Below are positions 35,253 through 46,584 of a stretch of DNA of 64,000 nt, piece by piece. Source of the stretch: Iamia sp. SCSIO 61187. Its GTDB lineage: Bacteria > Actinomycetota > Acidimicrobiia > Acidimicrobiales > Iamiaceae. The DNA lies in the NCBI RefSeq assembly GCF_019443745.1, contig NZ_CP050948.1:310001-374000 (forward strand), given 5' to 3'. The position numbers and the translations under genes are program-made. The stretch's first letter is position 1. Every line of letters starts with the position of its first letter. The notes beneath the pieces were generated by a model. It was given only the letters and a program-made list of their open reading frames with translations, was not told the DNA's origin and did not search any database.

Positions 35253-35313
35253 AGTGGTCCACTCGGAAGCCGATCCATTGGCCCTTATCGGTGGACCGGT
35301 CCGGGCGTACCGT
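35253..35313 (+). promoter_or_regulatory. MocR operator and promoter of the 104-residue protein gene
   Basis: AGTGGTCCAC (35253-35262) and GTGGACCGGTC (35291-35301) repeat the MocR operator with identical 28-base separation. TACCGT at 35308-35313 is the -10; the second site lies in the spacer between it and a TTATCG -35 (35285-35290). Confidence 0.75.
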
Positions 35314-35346
35314 CCTCCTCGGACCCACCCCGCCGAGGAGCCCCCC

Positions 35347-35661
35347 ATGAGCACGACCCCCACCTCCATCCCCACGACCCCCGCCCCCGCCACCCTCACC
35401 GAGGCCGAGATCGCCGATCTGGCCGAGGCCGTCGCCGTCGACGGACCCGCCGCCCACGAGCGCGGGCTGCGCCGCCTGGCCGCCGCCGTCGCCGCCCGGG
35501 TGCGGGCCACCCCCCGCACCGAGACGGCCATCGAGGTCATGCTCGACCGCACCGCCGCCCCCGTGCTGCGCAGCCGGGCCTTCGGCCTGGCCAGCGCGGC
35601 GCTGATGGCCGACCCGGCCGCCGGCACCGCCACCGTCGACGTCCGCGACCGGGCCGCTTGA
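35347..35661 (+). CDS. 104-residue protein of unknown function, predicted MocR target
   Basis: The protein begins with a Pro/Thr-rich tail (MSTTPTSIPTTPAPATL) and is then mainly Ala/Arg-rich helices (LTEAEIADLAEAVAVDG, ERGLRRLAAAVAARV, TETAIEVMLDR, SRAFGLASAALM), with no signal peptide and no cysteine. GAGGAG lies six bases before the ATG at 35347. I recognise no family. The shared operator ties it to the upstream MocR regulator, so it probably takes part in, or protects against, whatever that PLP-domain regulator senses. Confidence 0.75.
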   Translation: MSTTPTSIPTTPAPATLTEAEIADLAEAVAVDGPAAHERGLRRLAAAVAARVRATPRTETAIEVMLDRTAAPVLRSRAFGLASAALMADPAAGTATVDVRDRAA

Positions 35662-35709
35662 CTTGGTCGGCACTCGCCGCCCGCTCGCACGCGAGCCGGC
35701 GGGACTTCG

Positions 35710-38676
<2,967 letters not shown>

Positions 38677-38677
38677 C

Positions 38678-38683
38678 TACGGT
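38678..38683 (+). promoter_or_regulatory. -10 element TACGGT of the decarboxylase transcript
   Basis: Seven bases before the GTG at 38691 that begins an 11-codon ORF, and 39 bases before the decarboxylase ATG. Confidence 0.5.
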
Positions 38684-38690
38684 GCCGGGC

Positions 38691-38726
38691 GTGAGCCGAG
38701 AGCAGCGAGCGGACCAGCACGCATGA
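38691..38726 (+). CDS. Leaderless 11-codon upstream ORF of the decarboxylase gene
   Basis: GTG at 38691, eleven codons (VSREQRADQHA), then TGA at 38724-38726, which overlaps the decarboxylase ATG at 38723 (ATGA). The region between has no ribosome-binding site for the main gene, so ribosomes probably reach it by termination and restart. The peptide lacks a run of one amino acid, so a classical attenuator is not indicated. Confidence 0.5.
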   Translation: MSREQRADQHA

Positions 38727-40141
38727 GCGACATGCCGTGGACAGACCCGGCCGCCGAGCTGCGGGCCGATGGCCCGGCGGTGCTGGAGTGGGCGGCCCGC
38801 TACCTGGCCGAGGTCGGGGAGCGGCCGGTGCTGTCCCCGGTCGCGCCCGGGTGGGTGCGGGCCCAGCTGCCCGCCCACCCGCCCGCGGCGGCCGAGGGGT
38901 GGGACGCCATCCTGGCCGACCTCGACCGGGTGGTCGTCCCGGGCACGGCCCACTGGCAGTCGCCCGGCTGGTACGCCTACTTCCAGTCGAACTCGTCGGC
39001 CGCCGCCGTCCTGGCCGAGGCCCTGATCACCACCTTCGGGGTGCAGGGGATGCTGTGGCACACCGGCCCGGCGTGCACCGAGGTCGAGACGCTGGTCCTC
39101 GACTGGCTGGCCGAGCTGCTCGACCTGCCGTCCGCCTTCCGGTCCGACGGCCCCGGCGGCGGGGTGATCCAGGACTCGGCGTCGTCGTCGACCCTCGTCG
39201 CCGTGCTGGCGGCCCGCGACCGGGCCCGCCGCGCCGGGGCCCGCCTCGACGACCTGGTCGCCTACACCTCGATCGACGCCCACTCGTCGGTCGAGAAGGG
39301 CCTCCGCGTCGCCGGCCTCCTCTCCGAGCAGCTGCGCCCCGTGCCCGTCGACGCCGACCGGGCCCTGCGCCCCGTCGCCCTGGCCTCGATGGTCGAGGAG
39401 GACCTGGCCGCCGGGAAGGTCCCCTTCCTCGCCGTGGCCACCGTGGGCACCACCTCGACCCACGGCATGGACCCGCTCGGCGCCATCGGCGAGCTGGCCC
39501 GGGCCCACGGGATGTGGTTCCACGTCGACGCCGCCCACGCCGGAGCCGCCGCCCTCGTGCCCGAGCTCCGCTGGATCCACGACGGCCTGGACCGGGCCGA
39601 CAGCTACGTGATGGACCCCCACAAGTGGCTGTTCACGGCCATGGACTGCTCGGCCCTCTTCGTGCGGGACGCCGCTCCGCTGGTCGACGCCCTGTCGATC
39701 ACGCCCGAGTACCTGCGCAACACGGCGTCGGGGTCCGGGGAGGTCGTCGACTACCGCGACTGGCAGGTGCCGCTGGGCCGCCGCTTCCGGGCCCTCAAGC
39801 TCTGGGCCGTCATCCGCCGCTTCGGCGCCGAGGGCCTGCGGACCGCCGTCGCCGGCCACGTCGCCCTGGCCCAGGGGCTGGCGGCCCGCCTGGCCGACGA
39901 CCCCCGCTTCGAGCTGCCGCTGCCCACGCCGCTCAACCTCGTGTGCCTGGCCCACGTCGGCGGCGACGAGGCCACCGAGGCGCTGCTCGTCGCCCTCAAC
40001 GCCACCGGCCGGGTCGCGGTCTCCCACACCCGGATCGACGGGCGGTACCTGCTGCGCCTGTCGATCGGGCAGACCCGCACCACCCGGGAGACCGTCGACG
40101 AGCTGTGGTCCCTGATCGACGAGCACGCCCCCGCCGCCTGA
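38723..40141 (+). CDS. Pyridoxal-dependent amino-acid decarboxylase (group II)
   Basis: A 472-residue aromatic-L-amino-acid/glutamate decarboxylase-family protein. HPPAAAEGWDAILADLDRVVVPGTAHWQSPGWYAYF opens the catalytic region, the PLP-stacking region is at DAHSSVEKGLRVAGLL, FHVDAAHAG carries the PLP-contact Asp, and Lys301 in DPHKWLF is the Schiff-base Lys. Overall it looks like the DOPA/tryptophan decarboxylase branch, but the substrate is uncertain. Its ATG overlaps an 11-codon leaderless ORF. It is divergent from guaB with no obvious functional link. Confidence 0.9.
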   Translation: MSDMPWTDPAAELRADGPAVLEWAARYLAEVGERPVLSPVAPGWVRAQLPAHPPAAAEGWDAILADLDRVVVPGTAHWQSPGWYAYFQSNSSAAAVLAEALITTFGVQGMLWHTGPACTEVETLVLDWLAELLDLPSAFRSDGPGGGVIQDSASSSTLVAVLAARDRARRAGARLDDLVAYTSIDAHSSVEKGLRVAGLLSEQLRPVPVDADRALRPVALASMVEEDLAAGKVPFLAVATVGTTSTHGMDPLGAIGELARAHGMWFHVDAAHAGAAALVPELRWIHDGLDRADSYVMDPHKWLFTAMDCSALFVRDAAPLVDALSITPEYLRNTASGSGEVVDYRDWQVPLGRRFRALKLWAVIRRFGAEGLRTAVAGHVALAQGLAARLADDPRFELPLPTPLNLVCLAHVGGDEATEALLVALNATGRVAVSHTRIDGRYLLRLSIGQTRTTRETVDELWSLIDEHAPAA

Positions 40142-40155
40142 TGGCGCGGCGACGC

Positions 40156-40169
40156 ACGACGATCGTCGT
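40156..40169. repeat. Perfect 14-nt palindrome after the decarboxylase gene
   Basis: ACGACGATCGTCGT, 15 bases past the stop codon. It may be part of the transcript end. Confidence 0.45.
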
Positions 40170-40232
40170 CCTCGCTGCCTGTCCTCGCGCCGCCCGCAGC
40201 CTCGACGATCGGCAGCGGGCCGCGCCGGTCCC

Positions 40233-40281
40233 GTTCCTGGTACGGATCGTGGCCTCCCGGGGCGTGATCGGTACCGAGAAC
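40233..40281. repeat. 49-nt palindromic repeat, inverted copy
   Basis: GTTCCTGGTACGGATCGTG and CGTGATCGGTACCGAGAAC around a short core. Its reverse complement aligns with the three copies at 27373-27584 over the whole 49 bases. Confidence 0.85.
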
Positions 40282-40339
40282 GGCATCGACGGGCCGACGG
40301 CTGCCCCGCGTCGCGCCCCGACGGGGCATCCTGGTCCCC

Positions 40340-40912
40340 ATGGGCGACGACGGTGGTGACGGCGGGCGGACCTACCTGCTGATCGACGGCGAGAACATCG
40401 ACGCCACGCTCGGCGTGAGCATCCTGGGCCAGCGCCCGGCGCCCGAGGAGCGGCCCCGCTGGGACCGGGTGCGCAGCTTCGTGGAGCGGACGTGGGACCA
40501 GCCGGTGACCGCCCTGTTCTTCGTCAACGCCAGCTCCGGCAGCCTCCCGATGCCGTTCATCCAGGCCCTCATGGCGATGGGCTACACACCGGTGCCGCTG
40601 TCGGGCCCGGCCGGCGTCAAGGTGGTCGACGTCGGCATCCAGCGGACGCTCACCGCCCTGGCCGACCGCGACGGCGACGTCGTCCTGGCCAGCCACGACG
40701 CCGACTTCGTCCCCCAGGTCAGCCCGCTGCTCGACGACCGGCGGGTCGCCCTCCTCGCCTTCCGCGAGTTCGTGAGCACCCAGTACCTCGACCTCGTCGA
40801 CGCCGGTCTCGAGGTGTTCGACCTCGAGGAGGACGCCGGCAGCTTCACCCGCCGCCTGCCCCGCCTCCGCATCATCCCCCTCGACGAGTTCGATCCCGCC
40901 GACTTCCTGTAG
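40340..40912 (+). CDS. NYN-domain protein (PIN-like ribonuclease fold)
   Basis: A 190-residue protein with a NYN domain: TYLLIDGENIDATLG carries the first acidic residue, VKVVDVGIQRTLTALADRDGDVVLASHDADFVPQVSPLL the central Asp residues, and a late VALLAFREFVSTQYLDLVD. These aspartates form a metal site in PIN/NYN nucleases, so it is probably an RNA-cleaving or RNA-processing enzyme. CATCCT lies seven bases before the ATG. It begins a plus-strand run with the YqgE, unknown, GuaB3 and GuaA genes. Confidence 0.85.
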   Translation: MGDDGGDGGRTYLLIDGENIDATLGVSILGQRPAPEERPRWDRVRSFVERTWDQPVTALFFVNASSGSLPMPFIQALMAMGYTPVPLSGPAGVKVVDVGIQRTLTALADRDGDVVLASHDADFVPQVSPLLDDRRVALLAFREFVSTQYLDLVDAGLEVFDLEEDAGSFTRRLPRLRIIPLDEFDPADFL

Positions 40913-40942
40913 GGGGGTCCGCCCGCGGCATCATCGGGGGCG

Positions 40943-41452
40943 ATGGCTGGTCCCTCGCTCGCCGGTCGGCTCCTCGTGGCCACGCCCCTCATCGGCGACG
41001 ACACCTTCCGGCGCACGGTCGTCCTGCTGCTGGCCCACTCCGACGAGGGCGCCTTCGGCGTGATCCTCAACCGCCCGACCGAGAAGCCCGCCGCCGACCT
41101 GCTCGACGGCTGGGGCGCCCGGGCGGCGGCACCAGGGGTGGTGTTCGTGGGCGGACCGGTCGACACCGACAGCGTGGTCGGGCTGGCCCGCAGCGGGGCC
41201 GTCGACCTGCACCTCGACCCCGACGACGACGCCGACTCCCCCGTCGAGATCCGCCTCTACGCCGGTCAGTCCGGCTGGGGCCCCGGGCAGCTGGAGGACG
41301 AGATCGGCACCCGGGCATGGTGGGTGTGCGACGCCGAGGAGGACGACACCCTCACCCGCGACCCCGAGCACCTGTGGGAGCGGGTCCTGCGTCGCCAGCC
41401 CGGCACCACCGCCTGGTTCGCCAACCACCCCGACGACCTCCGCACCGGCTGA
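40943..41452 (+). CDS. YqgE/AlgH family protein
   Basis: A 169-residue YqgE/AlgH-fold protein. The opening LAGRLLVATPLIGDDTFRRTVVLLLAHSDEGAFGVILNRPTE, then VFVGGPVD, and the YAGQSGWGPGQLEDEI motif cover the conserved blocks. AlgH was named for an effect on alginate in Pseudomonas, but the molecular role is unknown. The ATG lies eight bases after CATCAT, suggesting its own leaderless transcript. There is a 28-bp gap before the next gene. Confidence 0.92.
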   Translation: MAGPSLAGRLLVATPLIGDDTFRRTVVLLLAHSDEGAFGVILNRPTEKPAADLLDGWGARAAAPGVVFVGGPVDTDSVVGLARSGAVDLHLDPDDDADSPVEIRLYAGQSGWGPGQLEDEIGTRAWWVCDAEEDDTLTRDPEHLWERVLRRQPGTTAWFANHPDDLRTG

Positions 41453-41468
41453 GCCCGACCCGCCCGTC

Positions 41469-41474
41469 TAGCCT
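41469..41474 (+). promoter_or_regulatory. -10 element TAGCCT, leaderless type
   Basis: Six bases before the ATG at 41481. Confidence 0.5.
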
Positions 41475-41480
41475 GGGACG

Positions 41481-41873
41481 ATGGCCACCCTGTCGTTCGA
41501 GGGCGAGACCCACGGCGAGCTCGTGATCAAGGTCCGCCGCTGGCTCGCCTCCCTCGAGGGCGAGGAGCCGGGCCACATGGCCACGGCCGACGCCATCGAG
41601 CAGGGCGCCGAGCTCACCAAGGAGGCGCTGCGGATCATCGCCGCCGCCGCCCCCGAGCCCATCGCCCAGCACGAGGTCGTCAAGGCCCTGACCGGCCTCG
41701 GCTACAAGGCCACCGACGCCACCAAGGAGGCCATCATCGACGGGCTCGACTCCGTCGAGGAGGTCACCGGCGGCAGCGTGGTGAAGCGGGCCCGCGACGT
41801 CGCCGAGCAGGCGGTCTACGAGATGAACGCCCAGGTGGCCCGTCAGATCCTGAAGTCGCTGCGACCCCGCTGA
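41481..41873 (+). CDS. 130-residue protein of unknown function, coupled to guaB3
   Basis: A cytoplasmic, mostly helical protein (TLSFEGETHGELVIKVRRWLASLEGEEPGHM, AIEQGAELTKEALRIIAAAAPEPIAQHEVVKALTGLGYKATDATKEAIIDGLDSVEEVTGG). The central part could be a small helix-turn-helix or helical bundle, but no family is recognised. Its stop overlaps the guaB3 start by one base (TGATG), so the two are co-translated, and it has its own leaderless promoter. The link suggests a role with GuaB3 or in purine control, which is inference. Confidence 0.75.
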   Translation: MATLSFEGETHGELVIKVRRWLASLEGEEPGHMATADAIEQGAELTKEALRIIAAAAPEPIAQHEVVKALTGLGYKATDATKEAIIDGLDSVEEVTGGSVVKRARDVAEQAVYEMNAQVARQILKSLRPR

Positions 41874-42982
41874 TGCCCGACATCGAGATCGGCATGGGCA
41901 AGGCGGCGCGGCCCGCCTACGGGCTGGACCAGGTGTCCATCGTCCCCAGCCGCCGCACCCGGGACCTCGACGACGTCGACACCGGCTGGGAGATCGACGC
42001 CTTCTCCTTCGCCGCGCCGATCATGGCCTCGGGCATGGACAGCGTCGTCAGCCCGACCACCGCCGTCGCCCTCGGCGAGCTCGGCAGCGCCGGCCCCCTC
42101 AACCTCGAGGGGCTCTGGACCCGCCACGACGACCCCGACGCCATCCTCGCCCGCGTCGCCGTCCTCCCCGAGGACGAGGCCTGGGCCGAGCTGCGCCAGG
42201 CCTACGCCGCCCCCGTCCGCCCCGAGCTGATCCGTGACCGGGTCAAGGAGATCCGGGGCGCCGGCGTGGTGTCGTGCGGGTCGGTGACGCCCCACCGCGT
42301 CGAGGCCCTGGCCGACGCCATCGTCGCCGCCGAGCTCGACCTGCTGGTGATCCAGGGGACCGTCGTGTCGGCCGAGCACGTCACCAAGGGCGACCCCGAC
42401 CCCCTCAACCTCAAGACCTTCGTCCGCCGGCTCGACCTGCCGGTGATCGTCGGCGGCTGCAGCAGCTACCGGGCCGCCCTCCACCTGATGCGCACCGGCG
42501 CGGCCGGGATCCTCGTCGGCGTGGGCGAGGGGTCCTCGTCGTCGACCCGGCGCGTCCTCGGCCTCGGCGTCCCCCAGGCCACCGCCATCGCCGACGCCCG
42601 GGCCGCCCGCATGCGCCACCTCGACGAGACCGGCGTCTACGTCCACCTCGTCGCCGACGGCGGGATCCGCACCGGCGGCGACATCGCCAAGGCCATCGCC
42701 CTCGGCGCCGACGCGGTGATGGCGGGCGCCGCCTTCGCCGCCGCCACCGAGGCGCCGGGCCGGGGCTGGCACTGGGGCCAGGCCGCGGTCCACGCCGACC
42801 TGCCCCGCGGGACCCGGGCCCCCGTGGCCCAGGTGGGGACGCTGGCCGAGGTGCTCCACGGGCCGGCCACCGACGACACCGGCTCCATGAACCTGGTCGG
42901 CGCCCTCCGCCGCACCATGGCCCTCACCGGCTACGCCAGCACCAAGGAGCTCCAGAAGGCCGAGCTGGTCGTCCAGGGCTAG
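41873..42982 (+). CDS. guaB3: GuaB3-family IMP dehydrogenase-like protein, catalytic Cys replaced
   Basis: A 369-residue TIM-barrel protein of the GuaB3 group, which lacks the CBS domains: [72 protein letters not shown] and [24 protein letters not shown]. The loop that normally has the catalytic Cys (GPGxxCTTR) reads GEGSSSSTR, with Ser at the Cys position, so the usual IMPDH chemistry is unlikely. A regulatory or other oxidoreductase role is possible. guaA follows 77 bases later. Confidence 0.92.
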   Translation: MPDIEIGMGKAARPAYGLDQVSIVPSRRTRDLDDVDTGWEIDAFSFAAPIMASGMDSVVSPTTAVALGELGSAGPLNLEGLWTRHDDPDAILARVAVLPEDEAWAELRQAYAAPVRPELIRDRVKEIRGAGVVSCGSVTPHRVEALADAIVAAELDLLVIQGTVVSAEHVTKGDPDPLNLKTFVRRLDLPVIVGGCSSYRAALHLMRTGAAGILVGVGEGSSSSTRRVLGLGVPQATAIADARAARMRHLDETGVYVHLVADGGIRTGGDIAKAIALGADAVMAGAAFAAATEAPGRGWHWGQAAVHADLPRGTRAPVAQVGTLAEVLHGPATDDTGSMNLVGALRRTMALTGYASTKELQKAELVVQG

Positions 42983-42985
42983 GGC

Positions 42986-43012
42986 CACGGATGGTGCCTG
43001 GCACCATCCGTG
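42986..43012. repeat. 27-nt palindromic intergenic repeat, TGGTGCC type, inverted
   Basis: CACGGA-TGGTGCC-T-GGCACCA-TCCGTG, a perfect palindrome apart from the central base, three bases after the guaB3 stop. Confidence 0.85.
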
Positions 43013-43047
43013 CGCCGGCGCCGTCGGGACGGATCGACGGGCGCGGG

Positions 43048-43053
43048 TACGGT
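43048..43053 (+). promoter_or_regulatory. -10 element TACGGT of guaA, leaderless type
   Basis: Six bases before the GTG at 43060; supports this start over an in-frame extension into guaB3. Confidence 0.55.
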
Positions 43054-43059
43054 TCCGCT

Positions 43060-44637
43060 GTGGCCCCCTCGGACGAGAACGCGATCCCCGAACAGCTCGA
43101 CGAGCGCCCGATCCTGGTCGTCGACTTCGGTGCCCAGTACGCCCAGCTGATCGCCCGGCGGGTGCGTGAGGCCCACGTCTACAGCGAGATCGTCCCCGCC
43201 TCGCTCAGCCCCGAGCAGATCGCCGAGCGGGCGCCCGCCGGCCTGATCTTCAGCGGCGGGCCGGCGTCGGTCCACGTCGAGGGGGCACCGACCATCGACC
43301 CCGGCGTCTACGACCTCGGCATCCCGATCCTCGGCATCTGCTACGGCGCCCAGCTCGTCGCCCAGCAGCTCGGCGGCACCGTCGAGGCCACCGGGCGCTC
43401 CGAGTACGGGCGCACGCCGCTCGACGTCACCCACCCCGACGCCGTCGTCTTCGGCGGCGGCCAGCCCGACCACCAGCAGGTCTGGATGAGCCACCGCGAC
43501 TCCATCCAGGTCGCCCCCGAGGGCTTCACCGTCACCGCCTCCAGCCCCGACGCCCCCGTCGCAGCCATGGAGGACGTCGCCCGCCGCATCCACGCCGTCC
43601 AGTTCCACCCCGAGGTGGTCCACACCCCGCACGGCCAGCAGATGCTGGAGCGCTGGATCTACGAGGTCTGCGGCAGCCCCGCCGACTGGACCATGACCTC
43701 CGTCATCGACGCCGGCGTCGAGGTCGTCCGCCAGCAGGTCGGCGACGCCCGGGTCATCTGCGCCCTCTCCGGCGGGGTCGACTCCGCCGTCGCCGCCGCC
43801 CTCGTGCACCGGGCCATCGGCCCCCAGCTGACGTGCGTGTTCGTCGACCACGGCCTGATGCGGGAGGGCGAGGGCGAGCAGGTCGTCGAGACGTTCCGTC
43901 GCCACCAGGGCATCGAGCTGATCCACGTCCAGGCCCAGGACCGGTTCTTCGCCAGGCTCGAGGGCGTCACCGACCCCGAGGACAAGCGCAAGGCCATCGG
44001 CGAGGAGTTCATCCGGGTCTTCGAGGAGGCCTCGGGCGGCATCGAGGACGCCCGCTTCCTCGTCCAGGGGACGCTGTACCCCGACGTCATCGAGTCCGGC
44101 GGCGGCGACGGCGCCTCGACGATCAAGAGCCACCACAACGTGGGCGGCCTGCCCGAGGACATGCAGTTCGAGCTGGTCGAGCCGCTCCGCAGCCTGTTCA
44201 AGGACGAGGTCCGGACGCTCGGCACCGAGCTGGGCCTGCCCGACGAGATCGTCTGGCGGCAGCCGTTCCCCGGCCCCGGCCTCGGCGTGCGCATCATCGG
44301 CGAGGTCACGCCGGCGCGGGTGGCCCTCCTCCAGCGGGCCGACACCATCGTCCGCGAGGAGATCCGGGCCGCCGGCCTCGAGCGTGACATCTGGCAGGCG
44401 TTCGCCGTTCTCCCCGACATCCGCAGCGTCGGCGTCATGGGCGACGAGCGCACCTACGGGCACCCGATCATCATCCGGGCCGTCACGAGCGAGGACGCCA
44501 TGACCGCCGACTGGGCCCGCCTCCCGCACGACCTGCTCGAGCGCATGTCCAGCCGCATCATCAACGAGGTCGACGGCGTCAACCGCGTCGCCTACGACAT
44601 CACGTCCAAGCCGCCGGGCACCATCGAGTGGGAATGA
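43060..44637 (+). CDS. guaA: GMP synthase (glutamine-hydrolysing)
   Basis: A 525-residue GuaA. The class I amidotransferase domain has nucleophile Cys94 (GICYGAQ) and the His-Glu pair in QFHPEV; the ATP pyrophosphatase domain carries [12 protein letters not shown]; and the dimerisation domain contains [15 protein letters not shown] and ends with [10 protein letters not shown]. It converts XMP to GMP with glutamine. It begins at GTG. Its stop overlaps an ATG (ATGA) upstream of the lipoprotein gene, although that gene probably starts later, at 44664. Confidence 0.97.
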   Translation: MAPSDENAIPEQLDERPILVVDFGAQYAQLIARRVREAHVYSEIVPASLSPEQIAERAPAGLIFSGGPASVHVEGAPTIDPGVYDLGIPILGICYGAQLVAQQLGGTVEATGRSEYGRTPLDVTHPDAVVFGGGQPDHQQVWMSHRDSIQVAPEGFTVTASSPDAPVAAMEDVARRIHAVQFHPEVVHTPHGQQMLERWIYEVCGSPADWTMTSVIDAGVEVVRQQVGDARVICALSGGVDSAVAAALVHRAIGPQLTCVFVDHGLMREGEGEQVVETFRRHQGIELIHVQAQDRFFARLEGVTDPEDKRKAIGEEFIRVFEEASGGIEDARFLVQGTLYPDVIESGGGDGASTIKSHHNVGGLPEDMQFELVEPLRSLFKDEVRTLGTELGLPDEIVWRQPFPGPGLGVRIIGEVTPARVALLQRADTIVREEIRAAGLERDIWQAFAVLPDIRSVGVMGDERTYGHPIIIRAVTSEDAMTADWARLPHDLLERMSSRIINEVDGVNRVAYDITSKPPGTIEWE

Positions 44638-44663
44638 CCCGCTGGAGCTGCCCCGGAGCCCCG

Positions 44664-45272
44664 ATGTCCGTCGCCCGTCGCCCGTCCCGTCTGATCGCCG
44701 CCGCCCTGGTCACCGTCCTGGTGGCCTGTGGCGGCGATGGCGGCGGTGACGACGCCGAGACCACCGACAGCACGACGCCCGACGAGCTGAGCCCGGTGCC
44801 CGACCCGCTCGAGTCCCTGGGCGAGCCGCCGCCCGGTCAGGGCGTGGCCGTCATCGGGATCGAGGAGCTGTCGTTCACGGTCACGGCCTGCACCGAGGGC
44901 CCCCGGCCCGAGGACACGCCCCAGGCCACGCTCGACTACCTGGTCGAGGGGACCGGCGAGTCGAGCGACGGGCCCTTCACGGTCGAGGTGAGCCGCTACC
45001 GGTCCGACTCCGGGGTGGGCGACCCCGTCTTCACCGAGACGGCCCGCATCACCTTCGGGGTCGACGACGACGCCCGGGGCGCCGAGGCCAAGCGCACCTC
45101 TGTCGGAGCCGACGACGGCTGGCTGGACCTGGCCGACCCCGAGGCCACGACCCCCCTCATCGAGCGGCGGGGCGACTCCTTCGACGTGCGGGGGACCTTC
45201 GGCCCCGAGGGGGCCACGGCCAGCGACGACGGCCTCGAGGAGGGCCGGCTCCGGGCCCGCTGCCCGGCCTGA
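44664..45272 (+). CDS. Predicted lipoprotein of unknown function
   Basis: About 202 residues. A short basic n-region and LIAAALVTVLVAC give a lipobox with Cys22, followed by an Asp/Gly/Thr-rich linker. The mature domain (VAVIGIEELSFTVTACTEG, FTVEVSRYRSDSGVGDPVFTETARITFGVDDD) looks like an all-beta, disulfide-containing exported domain (Cys in TACTEG and the terminal RARCPA) without a known family. The ATG at 44664 has GGAG six bases upstream and gives a standard signal; the ATG at 44634 would add ten residues. Confidence 0.78.
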   Translation: MSVARRPSRLIAAALVTVLVACGGDGGGDDAETTDSTTPDELSPVPDPLESLGEPPPGQGVAVIGIEELSFTVTACTEGPRPEDTPQATLDYLVEGTGESSDGPFTVEVSRYRSDSGVGDPVFTETARITFGVDDDARGAEAKRTSVGADDGWLDLADPEATTPLIERRGDSFDVRGTFGPEGATASDDGLEEGRLRARCPA

Positions 45273-45286
45273 GGTGCGTCAGGCCG
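45265..45286. terminator. Bidirectional hairpin formed by two convergent stop codons
   Basis: CGGCCTGA-GGTGCG-TCAGGCCG: a perfect 8-bp stem in which the lipoprotein TGA and the opposing gene's TGA pair with each other. Confidence 0.7.
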
Positions 45287-46574
45287 ACCGGCTCTCGCGC
45301 TCGTCGGGTTCGTCCACGTCCCACACCCGGACGTCGGCCATGTCGGCCGCGTCCACGGCCAGGTCCCGGATCGGGTGGCGGCTCCGGATCTTGCGCAGCG
45401 AGGTGGGCCCCAGGCGGAGGGTCGCGTAGCTGATGGCGCCGAGGGGGATCGGCAGCCAGAACTGGGCGATCCGGTAGGTCAGGACCGACACGGTGGCCTC
45501 GCTCTGGACCAGCCCGAAGCCGACGAGGGTGGCGATGAGGGTGTACTCGATGACCCCCAGCCCCCCGGGGGTGATGGGGATGACGGCGAGGATGTTGGCG
45601 ATGCAGAAGGCGACGATGACGTCGACCGGGTTGAGGGTGGGGCCGAAGGCGCGGATGAACACCCACAGGGCGGCGGCGTCGAGCAGCCAGTTGATGGCCG
45701 CCCACGCCAGCCCCCGGCGCAGCAGGGTGGGGTTGTCGAGCAGCTCGGCCAGGCGCGCCACCAGGCTGCGGACGAAGCGCTCGGCGGTGTCGGGCTCGAG
45801 GAACGGCAGCCGGCCGGCCACCGCCCGCACGACCCGCACCGCGGTGTCACGCCCCTTGAGCATCAGGGCGACACCGGCGGCCACCGCCCCGAGCAGGAGC
45901 ATCCCGACGATGGCGGCGGTGCCGTAGACGGGGTTGAACCCGTCGAGCGGGATCGAGATGAGCAGGGCGACCCACAGCAGGAGGTTGAGGACGATGGCCG
46001 ACCCCAGGCCGACGGTGGCCATGGTGAACCCGGCCGACGCCCCGTCGACGCCCGCCTGGGTGAGCAGCCGGTAGCCGAGGGTGCCGCCGGCGGCCGACCC
46101 GCCGGGCACCAGGTTGGTGACGGCCTTGGTCGACAGCTGGATGCGCAGCACCGAGATCAGGCCCAGCCGGGGCCGGGGCGGCAGCGTCACCCGGGTCAGC
46201 TGGGCGTAGGCGACCAGGGCGGCCACCTCGAGGCCGAGGGCGAGGAGCAGGAAGAAGGGGTTGACGGCGCTGAGCCGGTCGACGGCCTCGCCCACGTCGC
46301 CCAGCGTCGGGAGCACGAAGTAGTTGAAGACGAGGAAGAAGAGGATGATCAGCGGCGTCCGCTTGAGCGTCTTGGTCGTCGTGACCTTGAGCATCTCGGC
46401 GGTGACGTTGGTGCCGAGCAGGCCCTCGGTCTCGGTCTCGGCGTCGGGGCGCGGCTCGTCGTCGCTGCCGTCGGCAGCGCGCGGGGGCAGGTCCGAGGGC
46501 GGGGTCGCGCCGATGGCGGCAGTCTCCCAGGAACGCCGGCCCGACTGCGACCTCTTGCGGGGGAGTCCTGTCAC
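45279..46574 (-). CDS. YbhN/lysylphosphatidylglycerol-synthetase-like membrane protein
   Basis: A 431-residue membrane protein of the UPF0104/YbhN type. About 70 hydrophilic, acidic residues precede eight hydrophobic helices. LTRVTLPPRPRLGLISVLRIQLSTKAVTNLVPGGSAAGGTLGYRLLTQAG and FCIANILAVIPITPGGLGVIEYTLIATLVGFGL are family blocks. It resembles the flippase-like domain of MprF without the synthetase domain, so a lipid-translocation role is likely but unproven. It is divergent from pcrA, with only 23 bases between the two start codons. Confidence 0.85.
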   Translation of the reverse strand: MTGLPRKRSQSGRRSWETAAIGATPPSDLPPRAADGSDDEPRPDAETETEGLLGTNVTAEMLKVTTTKTLKRTPLIILFFLVFNYFVLPTLGDVGEAVDRLSAVNPFFLLLALGLEVAALVAYAQLTRVTLPPRPRLGLISVLRIQLSTKAVTNLVPGGSAAGGTLGYRLLTQAGVDGASAGFTMATVGLGSAIVLNLLLWVALLISIPLDGFNPVYGTAAIVGMLLLGAVAAGVALMLKGRDTAVRVVRAVAGRLPFLEPDTAERFVRSLVARLAELLDNPTLLRRGLAWAAINWLLDAAALWVFIRAFGPTLNPVDVIVAFCIANILAVIPITPGGLGVIEYTLIATLVGFGLVQSEATVSVLTYRIAQFWLPIPLGAISYATLRLGPTSLRKIRSRHPIRDLAVDAADMADVRVWDVDEPDERESRSA

Positions 46575-46584
46575 AGGGCCTCGG

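Noticed and set aside
42274-43059. N-terminal extension of guaA into guaB3
   Set aside because: The extension is a shadow of guaB3 in another frame; guaA homology begins at the GTG at 43060, which has its own -10.
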